The notes beneath the pieces are model-generated. The model did no database searches, was not told the DNA's origin, and saw nothing but the letters and a program-made list of their open reading frames with translations. A stretch of DNA of 64,000 bases from Microgenomates group bacterium. GTDB taxonomy: Bacteria; Patescibacteriota; Microgenomatia; UBA1406; GWC2-37-13. Of the stretch, positions 35,885 through 44,317 are shown piece by piece. Where the stretch lies: NCBI GenBank assembly GCA_029906985.1, contig JARYMT010000002.1, positions 1-64,000 on the forward strand. The letters run 5' to 3'. Made by a program: the position numbers and the translations under genes. Each line of letters starts with the position of its first letter. Within the stretch, counting starts at the first letter, position 1.

Positions 35885-37291
35885 TTAATTATTTTTTTTA
35901 ATTATGTAGCCCTGATTTGAATCTTCGACCCGATAACCAAGCTGGTTGATTTTTTCCCGAAGTCGGTCGGCTTTTTTAAAATCGGCTGTTTTTCTCGCTT
36001 TTTCTCTTTCTTTGGCTAAATTTATTACTGTTTCGGGAATTTCTTCTTCGGTAATTTCATTTAGTCTTAAGCCAAAAACCCGATCAAAGGTAAAAAGCAA
36101 ATCAAGTTTATCAGTTGAGGGAATATTAGATTTAATCATCGACCACATAACCGCCAATGCCTTTGGTGTCTGTAAATCATTGCCCAAAGCCTCCTCAAAC
36201 TGGGAAAGAAAATTGTTTATTTTGGCCATTTTTTCCTGGGATAAGCTGGTTCTTTCTTTTTGTTTTTTTAAAGTTAAAACAAAATTTTTTAAATTATTAT
36301 AAGCTTCTTGGGCCGCCTTGACTGATTGCCAAGTAAAATTCATAATTTGGCGGTAGTGGCTTTGCAAAAAAAGCAGTCTTAATGCCATCGGCTCAATCCC
36401 TTTTTTTTGAAGATCGTCAAGGGTGTAATAATTTCCCAAAGATTTACTCATTTTTTGATTATCAACCAAAAGAAATTGATTATGGAACCAAAAACGGACA
36501 AATTTTTGGCCGCTAGCCGCTTCCGACTGGGCAATTTCATTTTCATGATGAATAGGGATATGGTCGATTCCGCCGGCATGAATATCGATCGTCGATCCCA
36601 AATATTTCATGCTCATTACCGAACATTCAATATGCCAGCCGGGAAAACCGTCTCCCCAAGGCGAAGGCCAATGCATCTGGTGATTTTTAAAACGACCAAC
36701 TTTTTTAAACCACAAAGCAAAATCAGCTGGATTTTTTTTATGAGGGTCAATATAGACTTCTTCTCTTGCCCCGGAAATTTTTTCGGAAATTTTTTGAGAA
36801 GACAACTGACCATAAGTTTTAAACCGGGAAACATCAAAATATAAAGCCTCTGGGGTTTGATAGACATAACCCTTATCTTCAAGCTTTTTGATTAAATCAA
36901 TAATTTCTTTGATATGTTCAGTCGCCTTGGGAAAAAAATCGGCCGGTAAAATATTCATCTTTTTTAAGACAGAAAAAAAATAATCGGTGTAATATCGGGC
37001 AACATCCCAGACTGTTTTGCCGGTTGACCTTGCTCCTTTCTCCAGTTTGTCCTCGCCGCTATCATTATCACCAGTTAGATGACCAACATCGGTGATATTC
37101 ATCACATGAGTCACTTGATAACCAAAATAAATTAAAGTTCGCTTAAGAAAGTCATTATTAGTAAAACTGCGGATATTGCCGATATGAGGATAATCGTAGA
37201 CCGTCGGTCCACAGGTGTATAAAGTAACTTTGGGCGGATTCAAAGGAACAAATTTTTCAATTTTCCGCGTTAAAGTATTGTACAAATACAT
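35885..37291 (-). CDS. cysS: Cysteinyl-tRNA synthetase
   Basis: Class I synthetase for Cys, 468 residues from the second of two adjacent ATGs (E. coli 461). [14 protein letters not shown] holds the zinc Cys and HIGH-type motif near residue 37, [14 protein letters not shown] adds zinc ligands, and QKMSKSLGN near 278 is the KMSKS loop. A helical C-terminal part follows. An extended -10 TGT-TAAAAT ends 8 nt before ATG 37291 and 5 nt before ATG 37294, so the second is favoured. It is convergent with proS. Confidence 0.95.
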   Translation of the reverse strand: MYLYNTLTRKIEKFVPLNPPKVTLYTCGPTVYDYPHIGNIRSFTNNDFLKRTLIYFGYQVTHVMNITDVGHLTGDNDSGEDKLEKGARSTGKTVWDVARYYTDYFFSVLKKMNILPADFFPKATEHIKEIIDLIKKLEDKGYVYQTPEALYFDVSRFKTYGQLSSQKISEKISGAREEVYIDPHKKNPADFALWFKKVGRFKNHQMHWPSPWGDGFPGWHIECSVMSMKYLGSTIDIHAGGIDHIPIHHENEIAQSEAASGQKFVRFWFHNQFLLVDNQKMSKSLGNYYTLDDLQKKGIEPMALRLLFLQSHYRQIMNFTWQSVKAAQEAYNNLKNFVLTLKKQKERTSLSQEKMAKINNFLSQFEEALGNDLQTPKALAVMWSMIKSNIPSTDKLDLLFTFDRVFGLRLNEITEEEIPETVINLAKEREKARKTADFKKADRLREKINQLGYRVEDSNQGYIIKKNN

Positions 37292-37333
37292 CATAATTTA
37301 TTTTAACAAAAAACTAAATTATCCGCCCCCCAA

Positions 37334-37362
37334 AAAAAACACACCTACGAGGTGTGTTTTTT
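37334..37362 (-). terminator. Intrinsic terminator, bidirectional shape
   Basis: Arm AAAAAACACACCT, loop ACG, arm AGGTGTGTTTTTT: a 13-bp stem whose outer A/T pairs form a U run on either strand. It follows the stop of the minus-strand gene at 37377 by 14 nt and precedes the cysS promoter, so it ends the membrane protein transcript. Confidence 0.88.
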
Positions 37363-37376
37363 GTTACTATAAAGGG

Positions 37377-39002
37377 CTAAAAAGCATAAATTAATAATTG
37401 AGAGTTTTCAAACTTTAAACTAAGAAAAGGGTAAGAGCTAATAAATTCTTCTTTATTAATTTCCCAGTCAGTAGCGACAATGTCGCTTATTCCTGCTTCT
37501 TGTAAAAATTTTTTTGCCTGATCAGCCGTCATTTTTTGCTGGTAAAAATCATCGGCCAGTTGTTGTTTTTTGTCATAATCTAAAGTAAAAATCGTCCGGC
37601 CAAAAAAAACCCGGCGGCCGGCAATCGCCGGCACCACCACTCCAAGCGAAGAATTGGGCGAAGTTAATACTACTCCTTTTCTTTGATTATTTTCCAAAAA
37701 TTTTAAGCCTTGGTACATCTCTTCCGGCATAAATTGCAGATAGGCTGCCTGATATGGGGTTTTGGCTGCTTCCCGCCAGACAATCAAATTCCCGGCGATA
37801 AAGTAACAAAAAATTAAAAAACCGGCCGTCATTAAAATTCTCTTTGTTTTAAAAAAAGAACTTAAAAAAATGATTGAGGCAGTCGCATAAAAAAGATAGC
37901 TGGCCGGACTAGCCAATCTTAAATTATGAAAACCAAAAAACGCCAGTAAATTTTTACCAAAAAAATTTAAAGGCACCAGACTAAAAAAAATTGAAAAAAA
38001 TGCCACTAAAAATAAAATTATCCTCGCCGGCTCGATTTTTTTAAAATAGTTAACCAATCCTAAAAAGGATAGTAGCAAAATCAAGCCGCCGGTTAAAAAA
38101 AATAATTTTAGCGGAGGATAAAAAAAATTCGCCAAATCCCAGTTTTTGCCGGAATTAATGACCAATAGATTCGCCGTTGACCGCTGATAAAAAAACAAAA
38201 TTGGGGCGATTAAAATCAAAACCAGCGCCGCCGGATAAATAAAATTAATTTTAGAAAAGTTTATTTTCTTTTCCGTTCGCCAATTTTTTAATAAAAAAAT
38301 TAAAATCGTCGTCAGATAAACCAACCAAAAAAGCAGCAACTGCGGCGGTGATGAGAAAAGAAGCAGCAAAGACAGAAAAAAGATCACCAGACTGGTTTTT
38401 AACCAGTTTTTCACCAGAAAATTTTTTGCCAAATATAAAATTCCGATGATAAAAAAAATGTGGCCGACTTGGTGGTGGGGTGCCCCCAAACTAAATCGGC
38501 TAAAACCCGACCCCAGAGAATAGCTGTAATTAACAACTTTTTGGCCGTAATAAAAGCCGACCGCCGTCAAAAAAAACAAAAAAGCCAAAAATTTGTCGAT
38601 AAATAAATAATCTTTTAAAACTAAATCGATGACCAAAAAAGCCAAAACCATATAAATCACCGCCAAGATAAAACTGGCCAACCAATAACAAGCCGGCAGC
38701 GATAAAAATGGCAGATACCGCCATATCATTCCCAAAAGAGGATAAGGCCACCAACTGGCTATAAAAAGCTGATTATCTTCATGGCTGAATAAATTTTTTA
38801 AGAAAAAATTACCCATTTGGCCCTGCTTGACAAAAGAAAGATATTCAAAATAATCCGGGTAGTATAAACCGACATACCAGTTGACGGTATTTTTCGGCAA
38901 TGAAAAATGGGTCAATAAAACCGGTGAAATAAAAAACAGACTAAAATAAACGGCGATAAGAAAAATCAGCACCTGCTTTAATTTGGTTGTCCTTTGAGCC
39001 AT
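37377..39002 (-). CDS. Polytopic GT-C-like membrane protein
   Basis: Membrane protein of 541 residues with about 12 hydrophobic helices. The first long loop has NWYVGLYYPDYFEYLSFVKQ, a position where GT-C glycosyltransferases carry acidic catalytic residues, followed by FSHEDNQLFIASWWPYPLLG. A short C-terminal soluble part (GLKFLENNQRKGVVLTSPNS, then VFFGRTIFTLDYDKK) resembles that of family 39 relatives. I cannot name a substrate. Its ATG lies 1 nt after the 3' end of tRNA-Pro, so it must be co-transcribed with, or cut from, the tRNA. A strong terminator follows. Confidence 0.65.
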   Translation of the reverse strand: MAQRTTKLKQVLIFLIAVYFSLFFISPVLLTHFSLPKNTVNWYVGLYYPDYFEYLSFVKQGQMGNFFLKNLFSHEDNQLFIASWWPYPLLGMIWRYLPFLSLPACYWLASFILAVIYMVLAFLVIDLVLKDYLFIDKFLAFLFFLTAVGFYYGQKVVNYSYSLGSGFSRFSLGAPHHQVGHIFFIIGILYLAKNFLVKNWLKTSLVIFFLSLLLLFSSPPQLLLFWLVYLTTILIFLLKNWRTEKKINFSKINFIYPAALVLILIAPILFFYQRSTANLLVINSGKNWDLANFFYPPLKLFFLTGGLILLLSFLGLVNYFKKIEPARIILFLVAFFSIFFSLVPLNFFGKNLLAFFGFHNLRLASPASYLFYATASIIFLSSFFKTKRILMTAGFLIFCYFIAGNLIVWREAAKTPYQAAYLQFMPEEMYQGLKFLENNQRKGVVLTSPNSSLGVVVPAIAGRRVFFGRTIFTLDYDKKQQLADDFYQQKMTADQAKKFLQEAGISDIVATDWEINKEEFISSYPFLSLKFENSQLLIYAF

Positions 39003-39003
39003 G

Positions 39004-39075
39004 TCGGAGCGGCGGGAGTTGAACCCACTACCTCTTGGTCCCGAACCAAGCGTTCTACCGGTGAACTACGCTCCG
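39004..39075 (-). tRNA. tRNA-Pro (CGG)
   Basis: Minus strand: acceptor CGGAGCG/CGCTCCG with the C1-G72 pair typical of bacterial tRNA-Pro, D-arm GTTCACCGGTAGAAC, anticodon stem CTTGG/CCAAG with loop TTCGGGA (anticodon CGG, G37), T-arm GTGGG-TTCAACT-CCCGC. CCA is not encoded; CATGGC follows, in which ATG starts the next gene. Confidence 0.95.
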
Positions 39076-39119
39076 AAAAAACCTCCTATTGGCGATGTTT
39101 TAACCGTTTTATTTAATTT

Positions 39120-39128
39120 ATTTTACCA
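39120..39128 (-). promoter_or_regulatory. Extended -10 promoter of tRNA-Pro
   Basis: Minus strand TGG-TAAAAT, 44 nt before the tRNA 5' end. No convincing -35 is seen at standard spacing. Confidence 0.4.
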
Positions 39129-39206
39129 TGAACCAGAACGCCAAGGAATGTTTTTTTGGCAACAACCAACAAAAAGTGTCCAACTATTAAAAGGGCATTC
39201 CTTTAA

Positions 39207-39236
39207 CCACTACAATTAATTAATTAATTGTAGTGG
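39207..39236. repeat. 30-bp perfect palindrome, copy B
   Basis: Identical to 23391-23420 (arm CCACTACAATTAATT), again preceded by CCTTTAA and followed by G and A residues. It lies between the 3' end of the glycosyltransferase gene at 39286 and the tRNA-Pro promoter. Confidence 0.85.
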
Positions 39237-39285
39237 GAAAAAGTTACTGCGACGATGGGGAAAAAAGATTAACCGGTTCAAAATT

Positions 39286-41040
39286 TTAGATATGACTGCT
39301 TTTTTTAAAGATTCTGATCACCGGATGGTCAAAGACAGTCCAGGTTTCTTCGGCCGGTTCATCATTAAAATTAAAACAGCCCAAATTAAAAGGCAGGCAA
39401 AGCCGGGGAAAAGAAGTAAATTCGGCGATTTTGACAAAACCCAATTCCCCAGAAAATAATTTTTGGTAATAGTCATTGAGCTTCGGATATGATTTTTTTA
39501 AATTTTCACATCGCTTTGCCAAGTTAAATCCCGGCAGTAAAATTAATTTTTCGTTAAAACAAGTATGATTAAAAAAAATTCTTCTTGAGGGGACAAAAAT
39601 ATAATCAGCCTGATTTAATAAATTTCCCAAGCTGGCCTCAAGACTTTGATTAACATCCAAATCATAGAAATTAAAAGAGACATATTGGTAATTGGGGGGA
39701 AGACCATTGTTTTTAACCAAGGGGTTTTGGATAGGAATATCGACAACATTAGCCGTCTCCGATAAAATCCTCGCTTGTTGTGGTATATTTTTAAAAATCC
39801 AATCGGAAGCAGTAAAGCGGACATCAGGATGCCAATAAATTGACAAATAAGCCAGCCCGGGCAAAACCAAGAAAATTAAAATCAGATTTTTAAACCACCG
39901 TCCAACAGTTATTTTTTTTAGAAAAAGAAGATTAAAAGCAATCATTACCGGCATGACAGGCGCCATAAATCTTGTCCATTTAGCAAACATAAAAGCGGTT
40001 GGGATAAAATAAAAAATAAAAGCCAGTCTAAGAAAATTTATCTGACTATTTTTCCAGGAAAGACAAAAAAAACCCAAAAGAAAAAGAATCGTCGACAATC
40101 GTCCCAAGGCGTAAGGAAAAATTTTTTCGAATTGGAAGAGGACCGGCCAAGTATCGACAAACTGACGAGTATAAAAGACGACATAATTTCCCAAAGCGAC
40201 ATCTGATTCATATTTTAAGGCACTTAAAAAATCAGGCCAATCGATAAAATTATAAGGAGAAAAAATAATAAAAAAGATAATAGTTAATAGTAAAAATTTT
40301 AAAAAAGCGAATAAAATTTCCAAAAAGAAAAATTTTTTTTCCGCCGCGGTGATTTTTTTCTTCAATAAGATCGCCGGTCGGGCCAGTAAATAAATAAAGG
40401 CGGTGAAAGGGATTAATAAAAAAATTGCCGAGGAAATTTTGGTCGCCATTGCCAAACCGGTGATTAAAGCGGAAAAAAATATAAATGCCACCAAAGTAAT
40501 CTGGTTTTTGATCAGCCGCAAATTTAGATAAATAATAAGGGTGTAAAAAAGCATCAGCAGCGATTCGGTTGTCCCAAAATGTGAAAATTGGATAAAAAAA
40601 GGAGAAAAAATAATCACCAAAAAGGCAATTAAATCATCGGCCGACTTTTTTTTACTAATAAGGTTAATAATTTTTACTAAAACCCAGGCATTAATAATCG
40701 AGGCAGTGGCGGAAATCAGCCGCAGACTCAAAACTGCCTGTTCGTAATTAATCATTTCACCAAGAATTCCTTTTAACCACTGATAAAGAATAATCAATCC
40801 ATAACCGAAATAAAGAGGCCATTGGCCATAAGCAAAAAAGTGAGGATTAAGACAGTCGATGAAACTTTTATTTGCCTGATCAATTTCTATTTTTTGATTA
40901 AAGCAGTTCAAATTTTGGATTGCCGTCGCCATGTTCCTTTCATCAGGATGCATCGGGTAGGGAAGACTCCATGATAAATTAATCAGTCTAGTAAAAAAAA
41001 GAAGTGAAATGACTAAAATTAAAAAAATCGATCGTTTCAT
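39286..41040 (-). CDS. Family 39-type GT-C glycosyltransferase
   Basis: Membrane protein of 584 residues with 11-12 helices. After helix 1 comes the loop YPMHPDERNMATAIQ, the acidic D-E motif of GT39/PMT-like enzymes. Later features are GMATKISSAIFLLIPF in the middle helices and a soluble C-terminal part with NQADYIFVPSRRIFFN. Family members transfer a sugar from a polyprenyl-phosphate donor outside the membrane. ATG 41040 is chosen because TATAAT (41053-41048) ends 7 nt upstream; a TTG at 41058 lies upstream of that element. It is divergent from rpsF. Confidence 0.78.
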   Translation of the reverse strand: MKRSIFLILVISLLFFTRLINLSWSLPYPMHPDERNMATAIQNLNCFNQKIEIDQANKSFIDCLNPHFFAYGQWPLYFGYGLIILYQWLKGILGEMINYEQAVLSLRLISATASIINAWVLVKIINLISKKKSADDLIAFLVIIFSPFFIQFSHFGTTESLLMLFYTLIIYLNLRLIKNQITLVAFIFFSALITGLAMATKISSAIFLLIPFTAFIYLLARPAILLKKKITAAEKKFFFLEILFAFLKFLLLTIIFFIIFSPYNFIDWPDFLSALKYESDVALGNYVVFYTRQFVDTWPVLFQFEKIFPYALGRLSTILFLLGFFCLSWKNSQINFLRLAFIFYFIPTAFMFAKWTRFMAPVMPVMIAFNLLFLKKITVGRWFKNLILIFLVLPGLAYLSIYWHPDVRFTASDWIFKNIPQQARILSETANVVDIPIQNPLVKNNGLPPNYQYVSFNFYDLDVNQSLEASLGNLLNQADYIFVPSRRIFFNHTCFNEKLILLPGFNLAKRCENLKKSYPKLNDYYQKLFSGELGFVKIAEFTSFPRLCLPFNLGCFNFNDEPAEETWTVFDHPVIRIFKKSSHI

Positions 41041-41076
41041 TTTAAAAATTATAATCAAAAAGTCGATAATTTACTC

Positions 41077-41105
41077 TTGATTTTTTACCAGCGGTCATTT
41101 ATGAT
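41077..41105 (+). promoter_or_regulatory. Promoter of rpsF-ssb-rpsR
   Basis: TTGATT (41077-41082), 17 nt, TATGAT (41100-41105), the same hexamers and spacing as the pilin cluster promoter. It leaves a leader of about 26 nt with a weak AAAGAG. Confidence 0.6.
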
Positions 41106-41137
41106 ATTACCAAACAAGTTGAAATTTAAAGAGATTT

Positions 41138-41440
41138 ATGTCGGTTTATGAATTAACTTTTCTTCTTAAACCCGAAGATAAAGAAGAAAGTAAAAAAATC
41201 AGAGAATTGCTCCAAAGTTTTTCCGCCAAATTATTAGGAGAAACTATTTGGGAGAAAAAAAAGCTTGCCTATCCAATAAAAAAAATTGAAACGGCTGATT
41301 ATTATTTATGGCAAATTGCTGTTGACGCTAGTCAAATTGGTGAATTGAGAAAAAGACTGAATTTTAACGAAAAAATTATCCGTTATTTATTATTAAAAAT
41401 TGCCTCTAAAAAACAAGTATTAAATAAGGGGCGTCAATAA
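41138..41440 (+). CDS. rpsF: 30S ribosomal protein bS6
   Basis: Small-subunit protein, 100 residues, standard length. MSVYELTFLLKPE at the start, WEKKKLAYPIKKIETADYYL in the middle, and LNFNEKIIRYLLLKI at the end are family-typical. It binds 16S together with bS18, encoded two genes on. It is the first gene of the canonical rpsF-ssb-rpsR operon, with 6 nt to ssb. Confidence 0.94.
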   Translation: MSVYELTFLLKPEDKEESKKIRELLQSFSAKLLGETIWEKKKLAYPIKKIETADYYLWQIAVDASQIGELRKRLNFNEKIIRYLLLKIASKKQVLNKGRQ

Positions 41441-41446
41441 AAAATT

Positions 41447-41974
41447 ATGGCTAGTCGATCTTTGAACAGAATCATTCTTATTGGCAATTTAACCCGTGAT
41501 CCAGAATTAAAATACACTCCCAATGGTACGGCCGTGTGTACTTTTGGAGTGGCGACCAATCGCAATTGGACAACCGCTGATGGGCAAATGAAAGAAGAAG
41601 TCCAGTATCACCGGATTGTCGCTTGGCAAAAACTAGCCGAACTTTGTGGTAAACTTTTGGCCAAAGGAAGAAAGGTTTATCTTGAAGGCCGGATGACTTA
41701 TCGATCTTTTAATGGCAAAGATGGCGTCCAAAGAACCGTCGCCGAAATTGTTTTAGATGATTTTATTGTTTTTGGCGACGGCCGCCGGGCAGTCGAAGAA
41801 CCAGCGGCTGAAGAGGTAAAAGAAGAAGAGGTCAAAGCCGAAGAACCAGAAGAAAAAGAAGTCAAGCCGGAAGAAATAAAAGTCGAGGAAGTTGAAGAAA
41901 AACCCAAAGGAAAAAAAGAAGACGAAGAAGAAGAAAAAGAAGAAACAGTTAATCCCGATGATATCCCATTTTAA
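41447..41974 (+). CDS. ssb: Single-stranded DNA-binding protein
   Basis: Protects ssDNA in replication, repair and uptake; 175 residues. The OB fold covers residues 1-110: LNRIILIGNLTRDPELKYTP, FGVATNRNW, and KGRKVYLEGRMTYRSF. A long Glu/Lys-rich linker follows, ending in the canonical acidic tip DDIPF that binds partner proteins. It lies between rpsF and rpsR as in most bacteria. Confidence 0.96.
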   Translation: MASRSLNRIILIGNLTRDPELKYTPNGTAVCTFGVATNRNWTTADGQMKEEVQYHRIVAWQKLAELCGKLLAKGRKVYLEGRMTYRSFNGKDGVQRTVAEIVLDDFIVFGDGRRAVEEPAAEEVKEEEVKAEEPEEKEVKPEEIKVEEVEEKPKGKKEDEEEEKEETVNPDDIPF

Positions 41975-41983
41975 TAAACTTTT

Positions 41984-42193
41984 ATGAAAACTTGTTTTTT
42001 TTGCCAGTACCAAATTGAGCCAAGTTTTAAAGACGTTGATAATTTGGCTAAGTTTTTAACTACGAGAAAAAAAATTGTCAGCCGGCAAAATAGCAATTTA
42101 TGCGCCAAACACCAAAGGCACTTAGCCAAACAGATCAAGTACGCCCGCTATTTGGCTCTCATCCCTTATGTCTCCTATCAGGGAAAAAAATAA
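41984..42193 (+). CDS. rpsR: 30S ribosomal protein bS18, zinc-finger form
   Basis: Small-subunit protein of 69 residues. CFFC at residues 4-7 and CAKH near 40 give a likely zinc site, as in C+ forms such as that of Thermus. NLAKFLTTRKKIVSRQNSNL matches the bS18 core. bS18 and bS6 form the platform next to bS21 and the anti-Shine-Dalgarno end of 16S. It follows ssb by 9 nt and ends the operon. Confidence 0.93.
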   Translation: MKTCFFCQYQIEPSFKDVDNLAKFLTTRKKIVSRQNSNLCAKHQRHLAKQIKYARYLALIPYVSYQGKK

Positions 42194-42295
42194 ATAAAAA
42201 AAGTCAAGCGATATTTTATTTTGCCATTGACGGGTAATTTTCTTGATAAAAAAACATTTAGACTTTGTCTCATTTCCCATGTATAATCAAATATT

Positions 42296-43018
42296 ATGAT
42301 TATCAACTGCCAACTGCCAAATGAAGGAGAAATTGTTATCAAAGCCGGCCAAAAAGTCGATTTTAAAACACCGCTTTTTAAAAAAAAGACCAAAAAAGAG
42401 AAAAAAATTTTTTTAGCAGAAAAGATCGGCGTTCCTGCCGAAAAAATTTTTTCTTACTTAAAAAAAATTGTCGGCGACAAAATTAAAAAAGGCGATCTTC
42501 TGGCAGAAAAAAAAACTTTTTTAACCGAAAAAAAATTTTTTAGCGATTACGACGGATTAATTAAAGAAATTAATCATCTTGAAGGATACCTAATTATCGA
42601 GGAGGAGACAGAAAAAGAAAAAATATTTTATGCTTATTTTCAGGGAAAAGTCGAGGAAATAAAAGACAATCAAATCAAATTAGTCGTCAAAGACGGCCGG
42701 GAATTCGAATTAAAAGAGGCAAGAGAAGATTTTGGCGGCGAAGTTTTTTATTATCAGGAAAAAATACCAACCGAAAGCCTGGTTGAAGAACAAGTGGCCA
42801 AAAAAGTTATCGTTGCCAAAAATCTTACCGCTTATAGCCAAGCAAAACTGGAAGCTTTGGAGATTGCCGGTTTTGTCACCTTGCTTAGCTTGCCGGAAAT
42901 GACCGGCCGACCAGCCGCCAAAATAAAAAATCTTGAAGATTTGAATCAAATCTTCCGACTTAAATTTCCCTATTGCATAATTAGTAGTATTCATCGTAAA
43001 ATTTATTTTTATCAATGA
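42296..43018 (+). CDS. Unknown protein with barrel-sandwich-like segment
   Basis: I do not recognise this 240-residue protein. Residues 8-50 and 60-110 are beta-rich with VGDKIKKGDLLAEK followed by DYDGLIKEINHLEGYLII, a pattern seen in biotinyl/lipoyl-like hammerhead folds, but no lysine-carrying MKM motif is present. The C-terminal part (KNLTAYSQAKLEALEIAGFV) looks globular. There is no signal peptide. Its ATG follows TATAAT by 8 nt (with TTAGAC 18 nt further up), so it begins a leaderless transcript, and its stop overlaps the start of the CtpA protease by 4 nt, which ties the two functionally. Confidence 0.6.
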   Translation: MIINCQLPNEGEIVIKAGQKVDFKTPLFKKKTKKEKKIFLAEKIGVPAEKIFSYLKKIVGDKIKKGDLLAEKKTFLTEKKFFSDYDGLIKEINHLEGYLIIEEETEKEKIFYAYFQGKVEEIKDNQIKLVVKDGREFELKEAREDFGGEVFYYQEKIPTESLVEEQVAKKVIVAKNLTAYSQAKLEALEIAGFVTLLSLPEMTGRPAAKIKNLEDLNQIFRLKFPYCIISSIHRKIYFYQ

Positions 43019-44277
43019 AAACAAAATTTAACGCCAAAAAACTGACTGATATTTTAGTCTGGCTAGCAATCGCAGTATTTCTCTTTAGTGCCGGTTTTAA
43101 ACTAGGCGAATCTAAAAACAGATTAAATCAAAATCAGCCGGGTAGTTTTAAAACCACCAATCTGCTTCAAGAAAATTCCCGTAATCTGGATTTTAATCTT
43201 TTTTGGCAGGCTTGGGAGACTCTGGAAAAAAAATATGTCGACGAAAGCAAATTAAACCCGCAAAAGATGTATTACGGCGCCATCAAAGGAATGGTCGCCG
43301 CCTTAGAAGATCCTTATACTTTTTTTCTTACTCCCGAAGAAAACAAGCAAACCAAAGCTGATCTGGAAGGAAAATTCGAAGGAATCGGTGCCCAACTGGG
43401 TTTAAAAGATAATCGAGTGGTTATTATTGCTCCCCTTAAAAATTCTCCGGCGGAAAAAGCCGGCGTCAAAGCCGGCGATTTTATCAACAAGGTTGATGGC
43501 CAGTCAACAAAAAACTGGTCTTTAAGTACCGCCGTCAGTAAAATCCGCGGTCCGAAAGGTTCCAAAGTAAAATTAACTTTGGAAAGAAATGAAAAAAATT
43601 TTGAAGTGGAAATCGTCAGAGAGGTGATAAAAATTGATTCGGTTGAATTGAGTTACGAAACCAAACCCGACTGCCAAACCGCCTGCGAAAAAATTGCCGT
43701 TTTAAAAATCAACCAGTTTGGCGACACCACCAATGATGAGTGGGATATGAAAGTCGAGGAAATTTTAAACCGCTGGCAGTCGCACACCATTAAAGGATTA
43801 ATTTTGGATCTTCGTGACAATCCAGGCGGCTATTTGGAAAGTTCTGTCTATATCGCCTCGGAATTTTTACCCAGAAATCGTCTGGTGGTCAAACAAGAGT
43901 CCACGGTCGAAAATCCCAGAGAGTATCGGGTGGAAAGAAACGGCCGGTTGATTGATATCCCTTTGGTCGTTTTGGTTAATAAAGGTTCGGCGTCGGCAGC
44001 AGAAATTTTAGCCGGCGCTTTAAGAGACTACCGCCGGGCGACTTTGGTCGGAGAAAAAACCTTTGGCAAGGGTTCGGTCCAGGAAGCTTTGGATTTAGCC
44101 GGCGGCGCCGGCATCCATGTTACTGTCGCCAAATGGATTCTTCCCAAAGGCGACTGGATCAATAGTCAGGGAATTACTCCGGAAATTGTTGTTGAAAATC
44201 GGGTTTCTGAAGGCAATACTCTTACTAAAGAAGATGATAACCAATTAAAAAAGGGGTTGGAAATTTTATTAAAATAA
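43015..44277 (+). CDS. ctpA: S41 carboxyl-terminal processing protease
   Basis: Secreted, membrane-anchored serine protease of 420 residues. A single N-terminal helix (residues 10-28) anchors it. A PDZ domain lies at about 110-190 (NSPAEKAGVKAGDFINKVDG). The S41 core has GLILDLRDNPGGYLES, the catalytic Ser region NKGSASAAEILAGAL (Ser 327) and the catalytic Lys in KTFGKGSVQ. Members trim C-termini of exported proteins and activate wall hydrolases. It is translationally coupled to the unknown gene before it and is followed by HtrA. Confidence 0.93.
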   Translation: MKTKFNAKKLTDILVWLAIAVFLFSAGFKLGESKNRLNQNQPGSFKTTNLLQENSRNLDFNLFWQAWETLEKKYVDESKLNPQKMYYGAIKGMVAALEDPYTFFLTPEENKQTKADLEGKFEGIGAQLGLKDNRVVIIAPLKNSPAEKAGVKAGDFINKVDGQSTKNWSLSTAVSKIRGPKGSKVKLTLERNEKNFEVEIVREVIKIDSVELSYETKPDCQTACEKIAVLKINQFGDTTNDEWDMKVEEILNRWQSHTIKGLILDLRDNPGGYLESSVYIASEFLPRNRLVVKQESTVENPREYRVERNGRLIDIPLVVLVNKGSASAAEILAGALRDYRRATLVGEKTFGKGSVQEALDLAGGAGIHVTVAKWILPKGDWINSQGITPEIVVENRVSEGNTLTKEDDNQLKKGLEILLK

Positions 44278-44317
44278 TTGGTAAAATATTTTTAAAAATA
44301 AGTTAAAATTTTAAAAT

